Origin: Salinibacterium sp.
GTDB taxonomy: Bacteria; Actinomycetota; Actinomycetes; Actinomycetales; Microbacteriaceae
DNA: 64,000 nucleotides
Assembly (NCBI GenBank): GCA_015234465.1
Contig: JADGNA010000008.1
Span: forward strand, 744,001-808,000
Direction: 5' to 3'
Shown here in pieces: positions 24,865 through 33,361 of this stretch (positions are counted from its first letter, which is position 1; each line of letters starts with the position of its first letter). The notes below the pieces were generated by a model. The model did no database searches. It saw only the letters and a list, made by a program, of their open reading frames with translations, and was not told where the DNA came from. Made by a program: the position numbers and the translations under genes.

Positions 24865-25893
24865 ATGACCTCGGCAACGCTTCCCACGCTCGACCTCTCG
24901 CGCCTTCAGAAGGGCGAAGAGGAGGCGGCCGCCTTCCGCCGCGACCTGCGCGAGGCGACCCACGACTACGGCTTCTTCTACCTGACCGGCCACGGCATCC
25001 CGCACGAGCTCTTCGACGGGATGATCGGCACGGCCCGCAGCTTCTTCGACCTGCCTGAGGCCGACAAGCTCGAGATCGAGAACGTCAAGAGCCGACACTT
25101 CCGCGGCTACACGCGCGTCGGCGGGGAGCGCACGCAGGGCAAGGTCGACTGGCGCGAGCAGATCGACATCGGCCCGGAGCGCGCCGCCGTGGAGAAGGGC
25201 GAAGGAGTCGCCCCTTACTGGACGCTCGAGGGCCCCAACATGTGGCCGAGCGCCCTCCCCGAGCTTCGCGATGTCGTGAGCGAGTGGGAAGCGAACATGA
25301 ACAAGGTCGCCATCACGCTCATGCGGGCGTGGGCCGAGTCGCTCGGCGCCGACCCCGACACCTTCGACGCGGCCTTTGCGCACGAGCCCTCGACGCTCAT
25401 CAAGATCGTCCGCTACCCTGGCAAGGACGACCCCACACCACAGCAGGGTGTCGGCGCCCACAAGGACTTCGGCGTGCTCACCCTCCTTTACGTCGAGGAA
25501 GGCAAGGCCGGCCTCCAGGTCGAGAAGGACGGCGAGTGGATCGACGCCCCGCCGATTCCCTACACCTTCGTCGTCAACATCGGCGAGTTGCTCGAGGTCG
25601 CGACCGGCGGCTACCTGCGCGCGACGGTGCACCGCGTCATCTCGCCCAAGGCCGGCGAAGACCGCATCTCGATCCCCTACTTCTACGCCCCCGCGCTCGA
25701 CGCCACCATCCCGACGATCCCACTTCCGCCCGAGCTTGCCGCTCGCGCGAAGGGCGTGACTCCGGATGCTCACGGCGAGCCGCTCTACGCCACGTACGGT
25801 GAGAACGCGCTCAAGAGCCGACTGCGGGCCCACCCGGATGTCGCGGCGATCCACCACCCCGAACTGGTGAAGGCGCCGGTCCCGGCAGCCTGA
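24865..25893 (+). CDS. Isopenicillin-N-synthase-family 2-oxoglutarate/Fe(II) oxygenase
   Basis: 342 residues: a DIOX_N domain (LDLSRLQKGEEEAAAFRRDL and YGFFYLTGHGIP) followed by the 2OG-FeII core. The Fe ligands are His and Asp in GAHKDFG and the distal His in ATVHRVISP; the co-substrate motif DRISIPYF (RxS) indicates 2-oxoglutarate use. Substrate unknown; bacterial members are often annotated only by family. Start ATG 24865; TACAAC lies 6 bases before it, so it may be leaderless. Confidence 0.85.
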   Translation: MTSATLPTLDLSRLQKGEEEAAAFRRDLREATHDYGFFYLTGHGIPHELFDGMIGTARSFFDLPEADKLEIENVKSRHFRGYTRVGGERTQGKVDWREQIDIGPERAAVEKGEGVAPYWTLEGPNMWPSALPELRDVVSEWEANMNKVAITLMRAWAESLGADPDTFDAAFAHEPSTLIKIVRYPGKDDPTPQQGVGAHKDFGVLTLLYVEEGKAGLQVEKDGEWIDAPPIPYTFVVNIGELLEVATGGYLRATVHRVISPKAGEDRISIPYFYAPALDATIPTIPLPPELAARAKGVTPDAHGEPLYATYGENALKSRLRAHPDVAAIHHPELVKAPVPAA

Positions 25894-25917
25894 GCACGCC
25901 CGGTCTCACGCGCGACC

Positions 25918-25963
25918 GGCCAAAGTTTCGCGCAAACGCGAGCTCGTAGCCAAAAGTTTGGCC
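25918..25963. repeat. GGCCAAA...TTTGGCC hairpin
   Basis: GGCCAAAGTTT (25918-25928) and AAAAGTTTGGCC (25952-25963) form an imperfect inverted repeat between the convergent oxygenase and putA-like genes. Probably a terminator. Confidence 0.5.
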
Positions 25964-25993
25964 ACTCACCGAAGCCTCTGGACTCGACGAACC

Positions 25994-28900
25994 TCAGAAC
26001 TCGATCTGCGCCACCATCGGGTCGGGCCGACCGTGCCGATCGGCTGTCATGCTCACGACCTGGGCGCGCAGGAACGGCAGCAGCTCGAGCCTCCCAGACG
26101 TCGTGACGGGCGCGGCGTGGAGCGCGACATCCGGTCGAAGCGAGAGCACTGTGGCCAGCACGGCGAGGTCGCCTCCGAGCAGGCGGATGTGCGGGGTCGT
26201 CACCTCGCCGGACTGCAGGCGGGCGTGCCAGCGCGTGTCGCTCTCGATGAGCACCTCGGTGACGCGGAGCGGCGACAGCGGGTGCGCGAAGAGCTGCACG
26301 AGCCGCTCGGGCAGCGGCTGCGCGGCGCTGATGTGCACGCGCGCCCCCGCGCGGGTGGCGGCCGCGAGCACGCGAACGAGCTGCGCGGGCGAGACACCGT
26401 CGGAGAGCCGCACGGTCGTCTCCACGGGCAGGTACCGCACGACCGTGCGGGTTCCGGATGCCCCCTGCTCCTCCCGCGCGTCGCGGTAGCGCTCGACCCA
26501 CGCCCGTTCGTCGCTCACCGCGCCGGCGCGCACGAGGTCGAACTCGAGGAATTTCATGGTCGGCTGCGCGGCCTCGATGAGCGCGCGCACGGTGTCGCCG
26601 ATGCCCTCGAGCCGCACACTCTGCTGCGGCTCACCGAACTTGGGCAGCCATTCGCCGAGGGCCATGATGCGCTCGGCGCTGCCGCGTGGGGCACCGGCCC
26701 CGCGCCATCCGCCGGCCTGCAGCGAGTCGAGCGGATGCCCCACCGTGGCCTTGTTCACATGCAGCGAGCCGCAGTCGACTGAGTCGAGCCACGCCGCCAG
26801 CTCGTCGACGTCGAGCGTGTGGATGCCCGCCGTCTCGCCCTGCAGTTGGTTCTGCAGTCTGATGGCCGTCTCGAGGTCGGGGACGCTCGTGAGCACGAGC
26901 GCTGGGGCGTCGACGACGCGCTGGGCTGCGACATCCGAGTCCACGCCGTCGCGCACACCGGGCCGCCACAGCGTGAGCCGGTCGTCGAGGGCCTCGGGTT
27001 CGACCAGCCAGCTCTCGCCGTCGCCCGCAAGCGAGAGCAGGCGGCGCGCCCGCTCGGACGGCGACCCGATGAGCGGCCCGAGCCTCGCCGAGGCCTCGAG
27101 GGACGACGCGGGATGCAGCGAACGCACCGCATCCGCGATGCGACTCCGCAGCTCCCTCGACTCCCCCATTCCGCCGACGAGGATCACGAGCCGCGCGCCC
27201 TCCGGGTGCTGCCCCGCATGGTGGAACGCCCCCGTCACGATGTCGCTGGCGGCGGCGTCGATGTCGGCACTCGCGGCGACGATGACGGATGCCACACCCC
27301 GCACATCTCCGAGCGGTGGCCGTTCGGGCCGCCACGACCGCAGCAGTCGCGCGGTGTCGCGGTCCCCCGAGAACAGCACCTGGCCGACGTCGGGGTGCGA
27401 GAGGGCACGGCGGGCCACGGCGGGATCCTCGGGCACGACGAGCGTCACCAGTTCGGGCGCGATGCCCGACTCGTGTGCTGCCCGCACGACGACCGCGGCG
27501 CTGTGCCTCGCTTGGTGCGCGGGCTGCACGACGACGGCGCTCCCGGCGAGCAGTGCGGCGGCGATGCCGTCTGCGGTGTCGCTCGCGGGCGTCGTCCAAC
27601 TGGGGGCGAGCAGCACGGCCGCGGCGGGGGCGAACTCGGCGTTGTCGATGGCCGCGACGGCCTCATGATCCCGCACGAGCTTGCGAGTCAGGGCGACGGC
27701 GCGCACGACCTCCGCGTCGGCCTCGGCGATCGTCATCCCGGTCTCGCGCACGAGGGTCGCGACGAGCTGTCCGCGCATGATCTCGAGGGCGTCCGCGAAG
27801 GCGAGCACGGCGTCGACCCGTTCGGCGGATGCCCGCGCTCCCCACGTCTCGCCCGCGGCGACCGAAGCAGCGATGAGTGCGTCAAGCGACTCGATGTCCC
27901 GCACGATGTCGAAAGACTCGACCGCGTCGTCGCGTGCCCGCGTGAGCACGCCCCGCGCCCACTGTCGTCCCTCTGCCGTGGCTGGGTCGATCAGGGCGGG
28001 AGCGTCCGCGGGAGCTTCGTGCGGGGTGGGCTCCGGCAACGGCAGCTCCATGGCATCGACGGATGCCCGGAATCGCGCCGCCTCGCGCTCGAACAGTTCC
28101 TCGTCCTCGGCGAGCGCCGGCACCGCCGAGCGGAAGCTGGCAGGATCGGCCTGCTCGCGGAGCCGCTCGAGCAGGTACCAGGCGACGCCACCATAAGCCT
28201 CGTCGTTGACGACGGGCGCGTATTCCGTGACGGTCGCACCGGACGCGAGCACCGCCTCCGCGTAGGGCGTCGCGCCCAGGTGCATCTCGATCTCGAGCCG
28301 AGAGGCGACCCCGCGGCGTTCCGCCAACTCGCGCGCGAACGCCAGGTCGAAGAGATTGTTGCTCGCCATCACGACCGTGAGCGATTCGGAGCGGTCCGCG
28401 CGAAGTGCCCAGTCGAGCATCCGCTTGACCTGCGCATCCGCCGCCTCTCTGCTGGGCAGGGCTCCCGGCTGGGGCACGCCCTTGACGAGGCGAACACGGG
28501 TGGACGCGCCGCCCTGCGCTCGGCGTTCGCGCGCCCACGCGGCGACGCCCTGCAGGAGCGCCAGGGAGTCCGGAAGGTTGACCGGGAGCGTGATGCCGCC
28601 CTCATAGTCGCTGAGCGAGGGCCGCGAGAGCAGCCCCGTGAACACGTCAAGCGTGTAGTCGAGCTCGCTGCGGCCACCCATCTCAAGCGTGATGCGCTTG
28701 GGGGTCGCGGCGGCAGCGGCCGCCTCGTAGAGCGGTTCCAGCCGGTCGATCGCCCGCTCGACCGCCTCGTCGTGCGCCCAGGGGTGGTGCGGGCCGACAA
28801 GGTCCGCGAGCCTCACCGAGACGCTCTCCACCTCCGCACGCGCGAGCAGTTCCGTGACGGCGGCGAGTCGGCGATCGGCTGCAGCACCGCCGAGCACGGC

Positions 28901-29362
28901 ATTTCCGAAGGGAGCAACGTCGACACGGATGCCGCGTTCCCACAGTTCGCGGATGCGCTCGCCCAGCTCCGGCTCGTCGACCACCAGCTCGCGCATGGAA
29001 CGCCGGAAACTCGCCCGCACGATCGGCACGAGCGCCCTCGGCGAGAGCAGCGAGAAGCCGCCCGCGAGCTGCACGAGCACGCGAAGCCCCGCGGGCAGGT
29101 TGGGTGGCATCTGCCGGGAGAGCCGCTCGAGGTTGCGCGCGGCGGCGCCCTCGTCGGCCGCACAGATCACGAGCTCGATGAACTGGGTCGCGAACTCGAG
29201 TCCCTCCGCGTCGCGCACGACATCCGCCGTCTTCCAGCCGCTGCGCGAGAGCCGGGGGCGCCGCGTGCCATCGGCGGGTGGAGTGACCCACTCGCGCACG
29301 GTCGCGATGACGGAATCGGTGAGGTCGGCTGCGCGAGCGGGGGTCTGCGACGCGGACGGCAT
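25994..29362 (-). CDS. putA: PutA-like bifunctional protein with degenerate aldehyde dehydrogenase half
   Basis: 1122 residues, PutA-like. The proline dehydrogenase barrel spans about 130-420: VRLVKGVPQPG, ASNNLFDLAF, EMHLGATPYAEA and EYAPVVNDEAYG. The paired arginines that grip proline in YLVRRL read YLLERL (Glu399-Arg400). The P5C dehydrogenase domain follows (about 500-980), but its key residues are absent: GQKCSA is replaced by GQHPEG (Pro720 at the Cys position), the ETGG(K/Q)N segment by GDVRGVA, and the NAD-site Lys by Gln in VVVQPAH. The C-terminal domain is of unknown role. The leaderless ATG has TAGCCT 7 bases upstream. At most proline dehydrogenase activity is expected. Confidence 0.85.
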   Translation of the reverse strand: MPSASQTPARAADLTDSVIATVREWVTPPADGTRRPRLSRSGWKTADVVRDAEGLEFATQFIELVICAADEGAAARNLERLSRQMPPNLPAGLRVLVQLAGGFSLLSPRALVPIVRASFRRSMRELVVDEPELGERIRELWERGIRVDVAPFGNAVLGGAAADRRLAAVTELLARAEVESVSVRLADLVGPHHPWAHDEAVERAIDRLEPLYEAAAAAATPKRITLEMGGRSELDYTLDVFTGLLSRPSLSDYEGGITLPVNLPDSLALLQGVAAWARERRAQGGASTRVRLVKGVPQPGALPSREAADAQVKRMLDWALRADRSESLTVVMASNNLFDLAFARELAERRGVASRLEIEMHLGATPYAEAVLASGATVTEYAPVVNDEAYGGVAWYLLERLREQADPASFRSAVPALAEDEELFEREAARFRASVDAMELPLPEPTPHEAPADAPALIDPATAEGRQWARGVLTRARDDAVESFDIVRDIESLDALIAASVAAGETWGARASAERVDAVLAFADALEIMRGQLVATLVRETGMTIAEADAEVVRAVALTRKLVRDHEAVAAIDNAEFAPAAAVLLAPSWTTPASDTADGIAAALLAGSAVVVQPAHQARHSAAVVVRAAHESGIAPELVTLVVPEDPAVARRALSHPDVGQVLFSGDRDTARLLRSWRPERPPLGDVRGVASVIVAASADIDAAASDIVTGAFHHAGQHPEGARLVILVGGMGESRELRSRIADAVRSLHPASSLEASARLGPLIGSPSERARRLLSLAGDGESWLVEPEALDDRLTLWRPGVRDGVDSDVAAQRVVDAPALVLTSVPDLETAIRLQNQLQGETAGIHTLDVDELAAWLDSVDCGSLHVNKATVGHPLDSLQAGGWRGAGAPRGSAERIMALGEWLPKFGEPQQSVRLEGIGDTVRALIEAAQPTMKFLEFDLVRAGAVSDERAWVERYRDAREEQGASGTRTVVRYLPVETTVRLSDGVSPAQLVRVLAAATRAGARVHISAAQPLPERLVQLFAHPLSPLRVTEVLIESDTRWHARLQSGEVTTPHIRLLGGDLAVLATVLSLRPDVALHAAPVTTSGRLELLPFLRAQVVSMTADRHGRPDPMVAQIEF

Positions 29363-29369
29363 GGCCCAA

Positions 29370-29375
29370 AGGCTA
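29370..29375 (-). promoter_or_regulatory. -10 hexamer TAGCCT of putA-like gene
   Basis: TAGCCT lies 7 bases upstream of the ATG, which fixes the start and implies a leaderless message. Confidence 0.45.
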
Positions 29376-29450
29376 CTGCGGGCATCCTGTGAATGGTTGC
29401 CTGCCGCGCCCTCGCATGCTGTGGGTGCGCTGAGCGACGGATGCCACGCC

Positions 29451-29479
29451 TTTACGTCCCATGCACCTGCTGGTTAACT
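29451..29479 (+). promoter_or_regulatory. Promoter of the small acidic protein gene
   Basis: TTTACG (29451-29456), 17 bases, TTAACT (29474-29479), then 7 bases to ATG 29487. Supports a leaderless start. Confidence 0.5.
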
Positions 29480-29486
29480 CGTGCTC

Positions 29487-29693
29487 ATGAGTTTCGACCC
29501 GTTTGCAAACCAGGGCGGCCCCGCGGCGTGGGACCCCAAGGCGAGTGAGGAATCCAACCGCGCGGCCGATGAGTTGTTCGCCGCCGAGCGCAGTGAGATC
29601 CATGACGACGAGTTGATCCCCAACGACGGCAACCCGGAGCAGCCGGGCAACCTCCCCGACCCCGACCTGGAGTCCGACGAGGCCTCCGAGTAG
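29487..29693 (+). CDS. Small acidic hypothetical protein
   Basis: 68 residues, family not recognised. Strongly acidic and without hydrophobic segments, probably disordered: it opens MSFDPFANQGGPAAWDP and ends PDPDLESDEASE. GTG 29481 is an alternative in-frame start, but the promoter spacing favours ATG 29487. G/C bias at third positions follows the neighbouring genes, which supports real coding. Confidence 0.65.
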   Translation: MSFDPFANQGGPAAWDPKASEESNRAADELFAAERSEIHDDELIPNDGNPEQPGNLPDPDLESDEASE

Positions 29694-29709
29694 CGAGTCG
29701 CGAGTAGCG

Positions 29710-30261
29710 CTAGTCCTCCCAGACGCTCGGCGTCGGTTCGCGCCGTGACGGCAGCGTGACGTCGTCGGCCCAACGCCCCACCCATTCGGGCAGGCTGTGC
29801 TGCGACACGTCCACGCCGACGGCCTCGGAAATCTCGGCGAGTGGCACGGAGCCACCGCTGCGCTTGAGGAAGCGCCCGCGCAGCACGAGACGCGCGGCAA
29901 GTTCGCCGCCGACGACGAAGCGGTGCTCAAGATAGACCGACTTCTCGTCGAAGCCCATGATGCGGCTCTCGATCGTGAACTTCTGCCACGGTTCGAGTGA
30001 CAGGCGATGGGTGATGGTCGAGGACTGCACGACGGGGTACCAGCCGCGCGACATGAGCATCTTCCAGAGCCCCGTGCGCTGCAGCATCTCGAAGCGGGCG
30101 ATGTCGGCGATCGACAGGTAACGCCCGTTGTTCATGTGCAGGTTGATGTCGAGGTCGGTCGGCAGCACGCGGAACTTCGAGGTCACGACGTCGAAGACGC
30201 CCACCCGCGACATCCGCCGTGCGCGCAGGAGGTGGAGGAGGGTGCGCCAGATCACATTCAC
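29710..30261 (-). CDS. Acyl-CoA thioesterase-like hotdog protein
   Basis: 183 residues of the 4HBT_2/FadM-like thioesterase family. The catalytic region reads TDLDINLHMNNGRYLSIADIAR with the family Asp/His/Asn; ITHRLSLEPWQKFTIESRIMGFDEKSVYLEHRF is the central sheet. Probably hydrolyses long-chain acyl-CoA in the cytosol. The start is GTG 30261, with TACCCT 6 bases upstream (leaderless). Confidence 0.85.
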   Translation of the reverse strand: MNVIWRTLLHLLRARRMSRVGVFDVVTSKFRVLPTDLDINLHMNNGRYLSIADIARFEMLQRTGLWKMLMSRGWYPVVQSSTITHRLSLEPWQKFTIESRIMGFDEKSVYLEHRFVVGGELAARLVLRGRFLKRSGGSVPLAEISEAVGVDVSQHSLPEWVGRWADDVTLPSRREPTPSVWED

Positions 30262-30267
30262 CGCGTC

Positions 30268-30273
30268 AGGGTA
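30268..30273 (-). promoter_or_regulatory. -10 hexamer TACCCT of thioesterase gene
   Basis: TACCCT, 6 bases before GTG 30261. Confidence 0.45.
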
Positions 30274-30327
30274 ACGACAGCTACCGCACTCCGCCCATTT
30301 GGCTGTGGGAGTTCAACAACGCCCGCG

Positions 30328-30333
30328 TAGGCT
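30328..30333 (+). promoter_or_regulatory. -10 hexamer TAGGCT of trhO
   Basis: TAGGCT, 6 bases before GTG 30340; leaderless arrangement. Confidence 0.45.
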
Positions 30334-30339
30334 TGTGCG

Positions 30340-31209
30340 GTGTCCGTGCCGAAGATCCTGCTCTACTACTGCTTCACCCCCCTCGCCGACCCCGAGGCGA
30401 TCCGCCTGTGGCAGCGCGACCTCTGCGAGTCGCTCGGCCTGGGCGGCCGCATCCTGATCTCGTCCCATGGCATCAACGGCACGGTCGGCGGCGAGCTCGA
30501 CGATGTGAAGCGTTACGTGCGCAAGACCCGCGAGTATGCGCCGTTCAAGGGCATCGACTTCAAGTGGAGCGAGGGCACCGGCAACGACTTTCCCCGGCTG
30601 AGCGTTCGGGTGCGCGAGGAGCTCGTGAGCTTCGGTGCTCCGGATGAGCTCGCGGTCGACGAGCACGGCGTCGTCGGCGGCGGGCAGCACCTCAGCCCCG
30701 AGCAACTGCACGAGCTGGTCGAGCAGAAGCAGGTCACCTTCTTCGACGGCCGCAACGCCTTCGAGGCCGAGATCGGTCGCTTCAAGGATGCGGTGGTTCC
30801 GGATGTCGCGACCACCCGCGACTTCGTCGCCGAGCTCGACAGCGGCAAGTACGACCACCTCAAGCACCAGCCGGTCGTCACCTACTGCACCGGTGGCATC
30901 CGGTGCGAGGTGCTCTCGAGCCTCATGGTGAAGCGAGGCTTCAGCGAGGTGTACCAGCTCGACGGCGGCATCGTTCGCTACGGCGAGGCGTTCGGCGATT
31001 CAGGCCTGTGGGAGGGCTCGCTCTACGTCTTCGACCAGCGCAAGGCCGTGCAGTTCACGGATGCCGCGGCCACCGTCGGTCGCTGCCACCGCTGCGACGC
31101 CCCCACGAGTCGCATGGAGAACTGCCACGACCTGTCGTGCCGCACACAACTGGTGGTGTGCGATGCGCACGCCGATGAGGCGGCGTGCGCATCGCATCCC
31201 TTCGGGTAG
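30340..31209 (+). CDS. trhO: tRNA uridine(34) hydroxylase TrhO (rhodanese-related)
   Basis: 289 residues. An acylphosphatase-like N-terminal domain ([33 protein letters not shown]) is followed by a rhodanese domain with the active loop YCTGGIRCE (Cys183) and a C-terminal cysteine-rich zinc-like tail ([15 protein letters not shown]). TrhO makes 5-hydroxyuridine in the wobble position of tRNAs independently of prephenate. Starts with GTG 30340 ([10 protein letters not shown]). Ends four bases from the convergent gene. Confidence 0.92.
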   Translation: MSVPKILLYYCFTPLADPEAIRLWQRDLCESLGLGGRILISSHGINGTVGGELDDVKRYVRKTREYAPFKGIDFKWSEGTGNDFPRLSVRVREELVSFGAPDELAVDEHGVVGGGQHLSPEQLHELVEQKQVTFFDGRNAFEAEIGRFKDAVVPDVATTRDFVAELDSGKYDHLKHQPVVTYCTGGIRCEVLSSLMVKRGFSEVYQLDGGIVRYGEAFGDSGLWEGSLYVFDQRKAVQFTDAAATVGRCHRCDAPTSRMENCHDLSCRTQLVVCDAHADEAACASHPFG

Positions 31210-31213
31210 GGCG

Positions 31214-31690
31214 CTAGGTGCAGCTGATGGTCGTGCCGTTGTCGAGCTCGTAGACACCCGCCTTGCGGCCGTCGCAGGCGCCGCCGATGCCCATGCCGCT
31301 CGCCATGAGGAAGAGCTGGGTGCCGAGCAGCACGGTCGTGATCGCACCGACGATCATGGCGGTCATGCCGAAGCCGCCGCCGTAGCCGACCGCGCGGGAC
31401 TTGCGGTACGACAGGAGGCCGAGCACGATTCCAACGATGCCGACGCCGAGGGCGACCACGATGCCGACGATGCCGAGCACCTTGCCGGGGTCCTTCTCGG
31501 GCAGCGGCTCCGCGTCGTCGACGGCGGGCGCCGGCACAGCGGATGTCTCGGGCTGGGGTTCGGGTGCGGCGACGGTGTTGTCTGCCTCGGGTGTGGCCGC
31601 GGCATCCGTCGCCTCGTCAGGCTCGGGCGCCTCAGAGACCGCCACCTGGTTCTCCGCGTCGTCGTTGACTGCGGTGTTCTTCTTAGCCAT
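31214..31690 (-). CDS. DUF4190-like membrane protein
   Basis: 158 residues. The first 65 are Ala/Pro/Glu-rich and disordered; two membrane segments follow (VLGIVGIVVALGVGIVGIVL and FGMTAMIVGAITTVLLGTQL) separated by SYRKSRAVG, the DUF4190 pattern. The short tail has two Cys residues (GGACDGRKAGVYELDNGTTI...SC) that could form a disulfide outside the membrane. Start ATG 31690 has GGGGAG upstream. Function unknown. Confidence 0.78.
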   Translation of the reverse strand: MAKKNTAVNDDAENQVAVSEAPEPDEATDAAATPEADNTVAAPEPQPETSAVPAPAVDDAEPLPEKDPGKVLGIVGIVVALGVGIVGIVLGLLSYRKSRAVGYGGGFGMTAMIVGAITTVLLGTQLFLMASGMGIGGACDGRKAGVYELDNGTTISCT

Positions 31691-31840
31691 GCGAATGCTC
31701 CCCCATGCTGCGACGGGTGTCGCGGTATCACCGTCGCGCGACTGTACCGCGAGGGATGCTCAGTCCGCTAGCGCCGTATTCGGGGGACACGGATTTGTTG
31801 CCACTCCCGCGAATGCCCGCCTACCCACCAAGATGGGGGT

Positions 31841-32866
31841 ATGCGTATTGGAATCTTCACCAGTGGGGGCGACGCTCCCGGTTTGAACGCCGTCATCCGT
31901 GGGGCCGTACTGAAGGGCGACAAGCTCTTTGGCCAGGAGTTCGTCGGCTTCCGCAATGGCTGGAAGGGCGTTGTCGAAGGCGACATCGTGCCCCTGGGTC
32001 GCCACCAGGTGAAGGGCATCTCCAAGATGGGCGGCACCATTCTCGGCACCTCCCGCACGAACCCCTTCGAGGGCGACGGCGGTGCCGACCGCATCCGCCA
32101 GGTGCTCGAGGAGAACGACATCGGCGCCATCATCGCGATCGGTGGCGAGGGAACGCTCGCGGGTGCGAACGAGCTCTGCAACCAGGGCCTGCCGATCGTC
32201 GGTGTGCCCAAGACGATCGACAACGACCTTTCCGCGACCGACTACTCCTTCGGCTTCGACACCGCCGTGCAAATCGCGACGGATGCCATGGACCGACTCC
32301 GCACGACCGGCGACGCCCACGGTCGCTGCATGATCGCGGAGGTCATGGGGCGCCACGTCGGGTGGATCGCCCTGCACTCCGGTATGGCCGCGGGGGCTCA
32401 CGCGATTCTCATTCCCGAGCAGCGCACCTCCATGGAACAGATCGCCGAGTGGGTCACGAGCGCGCACGACCGCGGTCGCTCCCCCCTCGTCGTCGTCGCG
32501 GAGGGCTTCGTGCTCGACGGGATGGATGACCCGCACTCCGAGCGCGGTCTTGACACCTTCGGCCGACCCCGCCTCGGCGGTATCGGCGAGGCACTCGCGC
32601 CCGCCATCGAGGAGGCGACGGGCATCGAGACGCGCGCCACGACGCTGGGCCACATCCAGCGCGGCGGCACCCCCTCCGGCTTCGACCGCGTGCTCGCGAC
32701 CCGTCTCGGTATGGCCGTGCTCGACCTCGCCCGCGAGGGCCAGTGGGGCCAGATGGTCGCCCTCCGCGGCACGGACATCGCGACCGTGCCGATCACGGAA
32801 GCCGTGGGCCGACTCAACACCGTGCCGGAGGCGCGCTACGAGGAAGCGGCGATGCTCTTCGGCTGA
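31841..32866 (+). CDS. pfkA: ATP-dependent 6-phosphofructokinase
   Basis: Phosphorylates fructose 6-phosphate in glycolysis. 341 residues: TSGGDAPGLNAVIRG, IAIGGEGTLAGA, VPKTIDNDLSATDYSFGFDTA (catalytic Asp), EVMGRHVGWIALHSG and GHIQRGGTPSGFDRV. Gly in GGEGT (not GGDDT) marks ATP use; Lys in PKTIDND instead of Gly is the combination found in Streptomyces ATP-PFKs, which lack the allosteric behaviour of E. coli PfkA. Start ATG 31841 follows GGGGGT. Confidence 0.94.
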   Translation: MRIGIFTSGGDAPGLNAVIRGAVLKGDKLFGQEFVGFRNGWKGVVEGDIVPLGRHQVKGISKMGGTILGTSRTNPFEGDGGADRIRQVLEENDIGAIIAIGGEGTLAGANELCNQGLPIVGVPKTIDNDLSATDYSFGFDTAVQIATDAMDRLRTTGDAHGRCMIAEVMGRHVGWIALHSGMAAGAHAILIPEQRTSMEQIAEWVTSAHDRGRSPLVVVAEGFVLDGMDDPHSERGLDTFGRPRLGGIGEALAPAIEEATGIETRATTLGHIQRGGTPSGFDRVLATRLGMAVLDLAREGQWGQMVALRGTDIATVPITEAVGRLNTVPEARYEEAAMLFG

Positions 32867-32930
32867 CCCCGCATACCGCCCGCATCCCGGTGGAATGTAG
32901 ACGAGATATCTTGCGTTACCCTTAAGCGCC

Positions 32931-33341
32931 ATGCTCCTCACGATGCTCAAAGCGAAGATTCATCGCGCGACCGTCACGCAGGCCGACCTCCACTACGTCG
33001 GATCCGTCACCGTCGACAGCGATCTGCTTGACGCATCCGGGATTCTCCCCGGCGAGAAGGTCGCGATCGTCGACATCACGAATGGCGCACGCCTCGAGAC
33101 CTACACGATCGCCGGCGAGCGCGGCAGCGGCGTCCTGTCGATCAACGGTGCAGCAGCGCATCTCGTGCACCCGGGCGACCTCGTCATCCTCATCGCCTAC
33201 GCGCAGATGGAGCCCGCCGAGGCACGCGAGTTCCAGCCCTCGATCGTGCACGTCGACGCCGACAACCGCATCGTGCACCTCGGCACGGATGCTGCGGATG
33301 CGACCGGCACCTCCGGCATCCGCCCCCCGCTCGCCGTCTGA
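32931..33341 (+). CDS. panD: Aspartate 1-decarboxylase proenzyme
   Basis: Makes beta-alanine for pantothenate. 136 residues. The self-cleavage site is Gly24-Ser25 ([10 protein letters not shown]), giving a pyruvoyl-bearing alpha chain. Other family blocks are [27 protein letters not shown] and [22 protein letters not shown] 32931 aligns with the E. coli start and has TACCCT 8 bases upstream, so it may be leaderless. No panB or panC is adjacent. Confidence 0.95.
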   Translation: MLLTMLKAKIHRATVTQADLHYVGSVTVDSDLLDASGILPGEKVAIVDITNGARLETYTIAGERGSGVLSINGAAAHLVHPGDLVILIAYAQMEPAEAREFQPSIVHVDADNRIVHLGTDAADATGTSGIRPPLAV

Positions 33342-33349
33342 ACCTCCCA

Positions 33350-33355
33350 TAGTCT
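33350..33355 (+). promoter_or_regulatory. -10 hexamer TAGTCT of acuI-like gene
   Basis: TAGTCT, 6 bases before ATG 33362. Confidence 0.45.
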
Positions 33356-33361
33356 GGGTGC

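Noticed and set aside
26819-29392. 857-codon open frame on the plus strand opposite the putA-like gene
   Set aside because: It is the GC-driven antisense frame of a recognised gene. Its composition is Arg/Gly/His-rich without family motifs. The same holds for long antisense frames at 37180-39165, 57932-59737 and 97-1833.
31841-32866. Pyrophosphate-dependent phosphofructokinase
   Set aside because: The Lys in PKTIDND occurs in PPi enzymes, but the other determinant is Gly (GGEGT) instead of Asp, the pattern of Streptomyces ATP-dependent enzymes.
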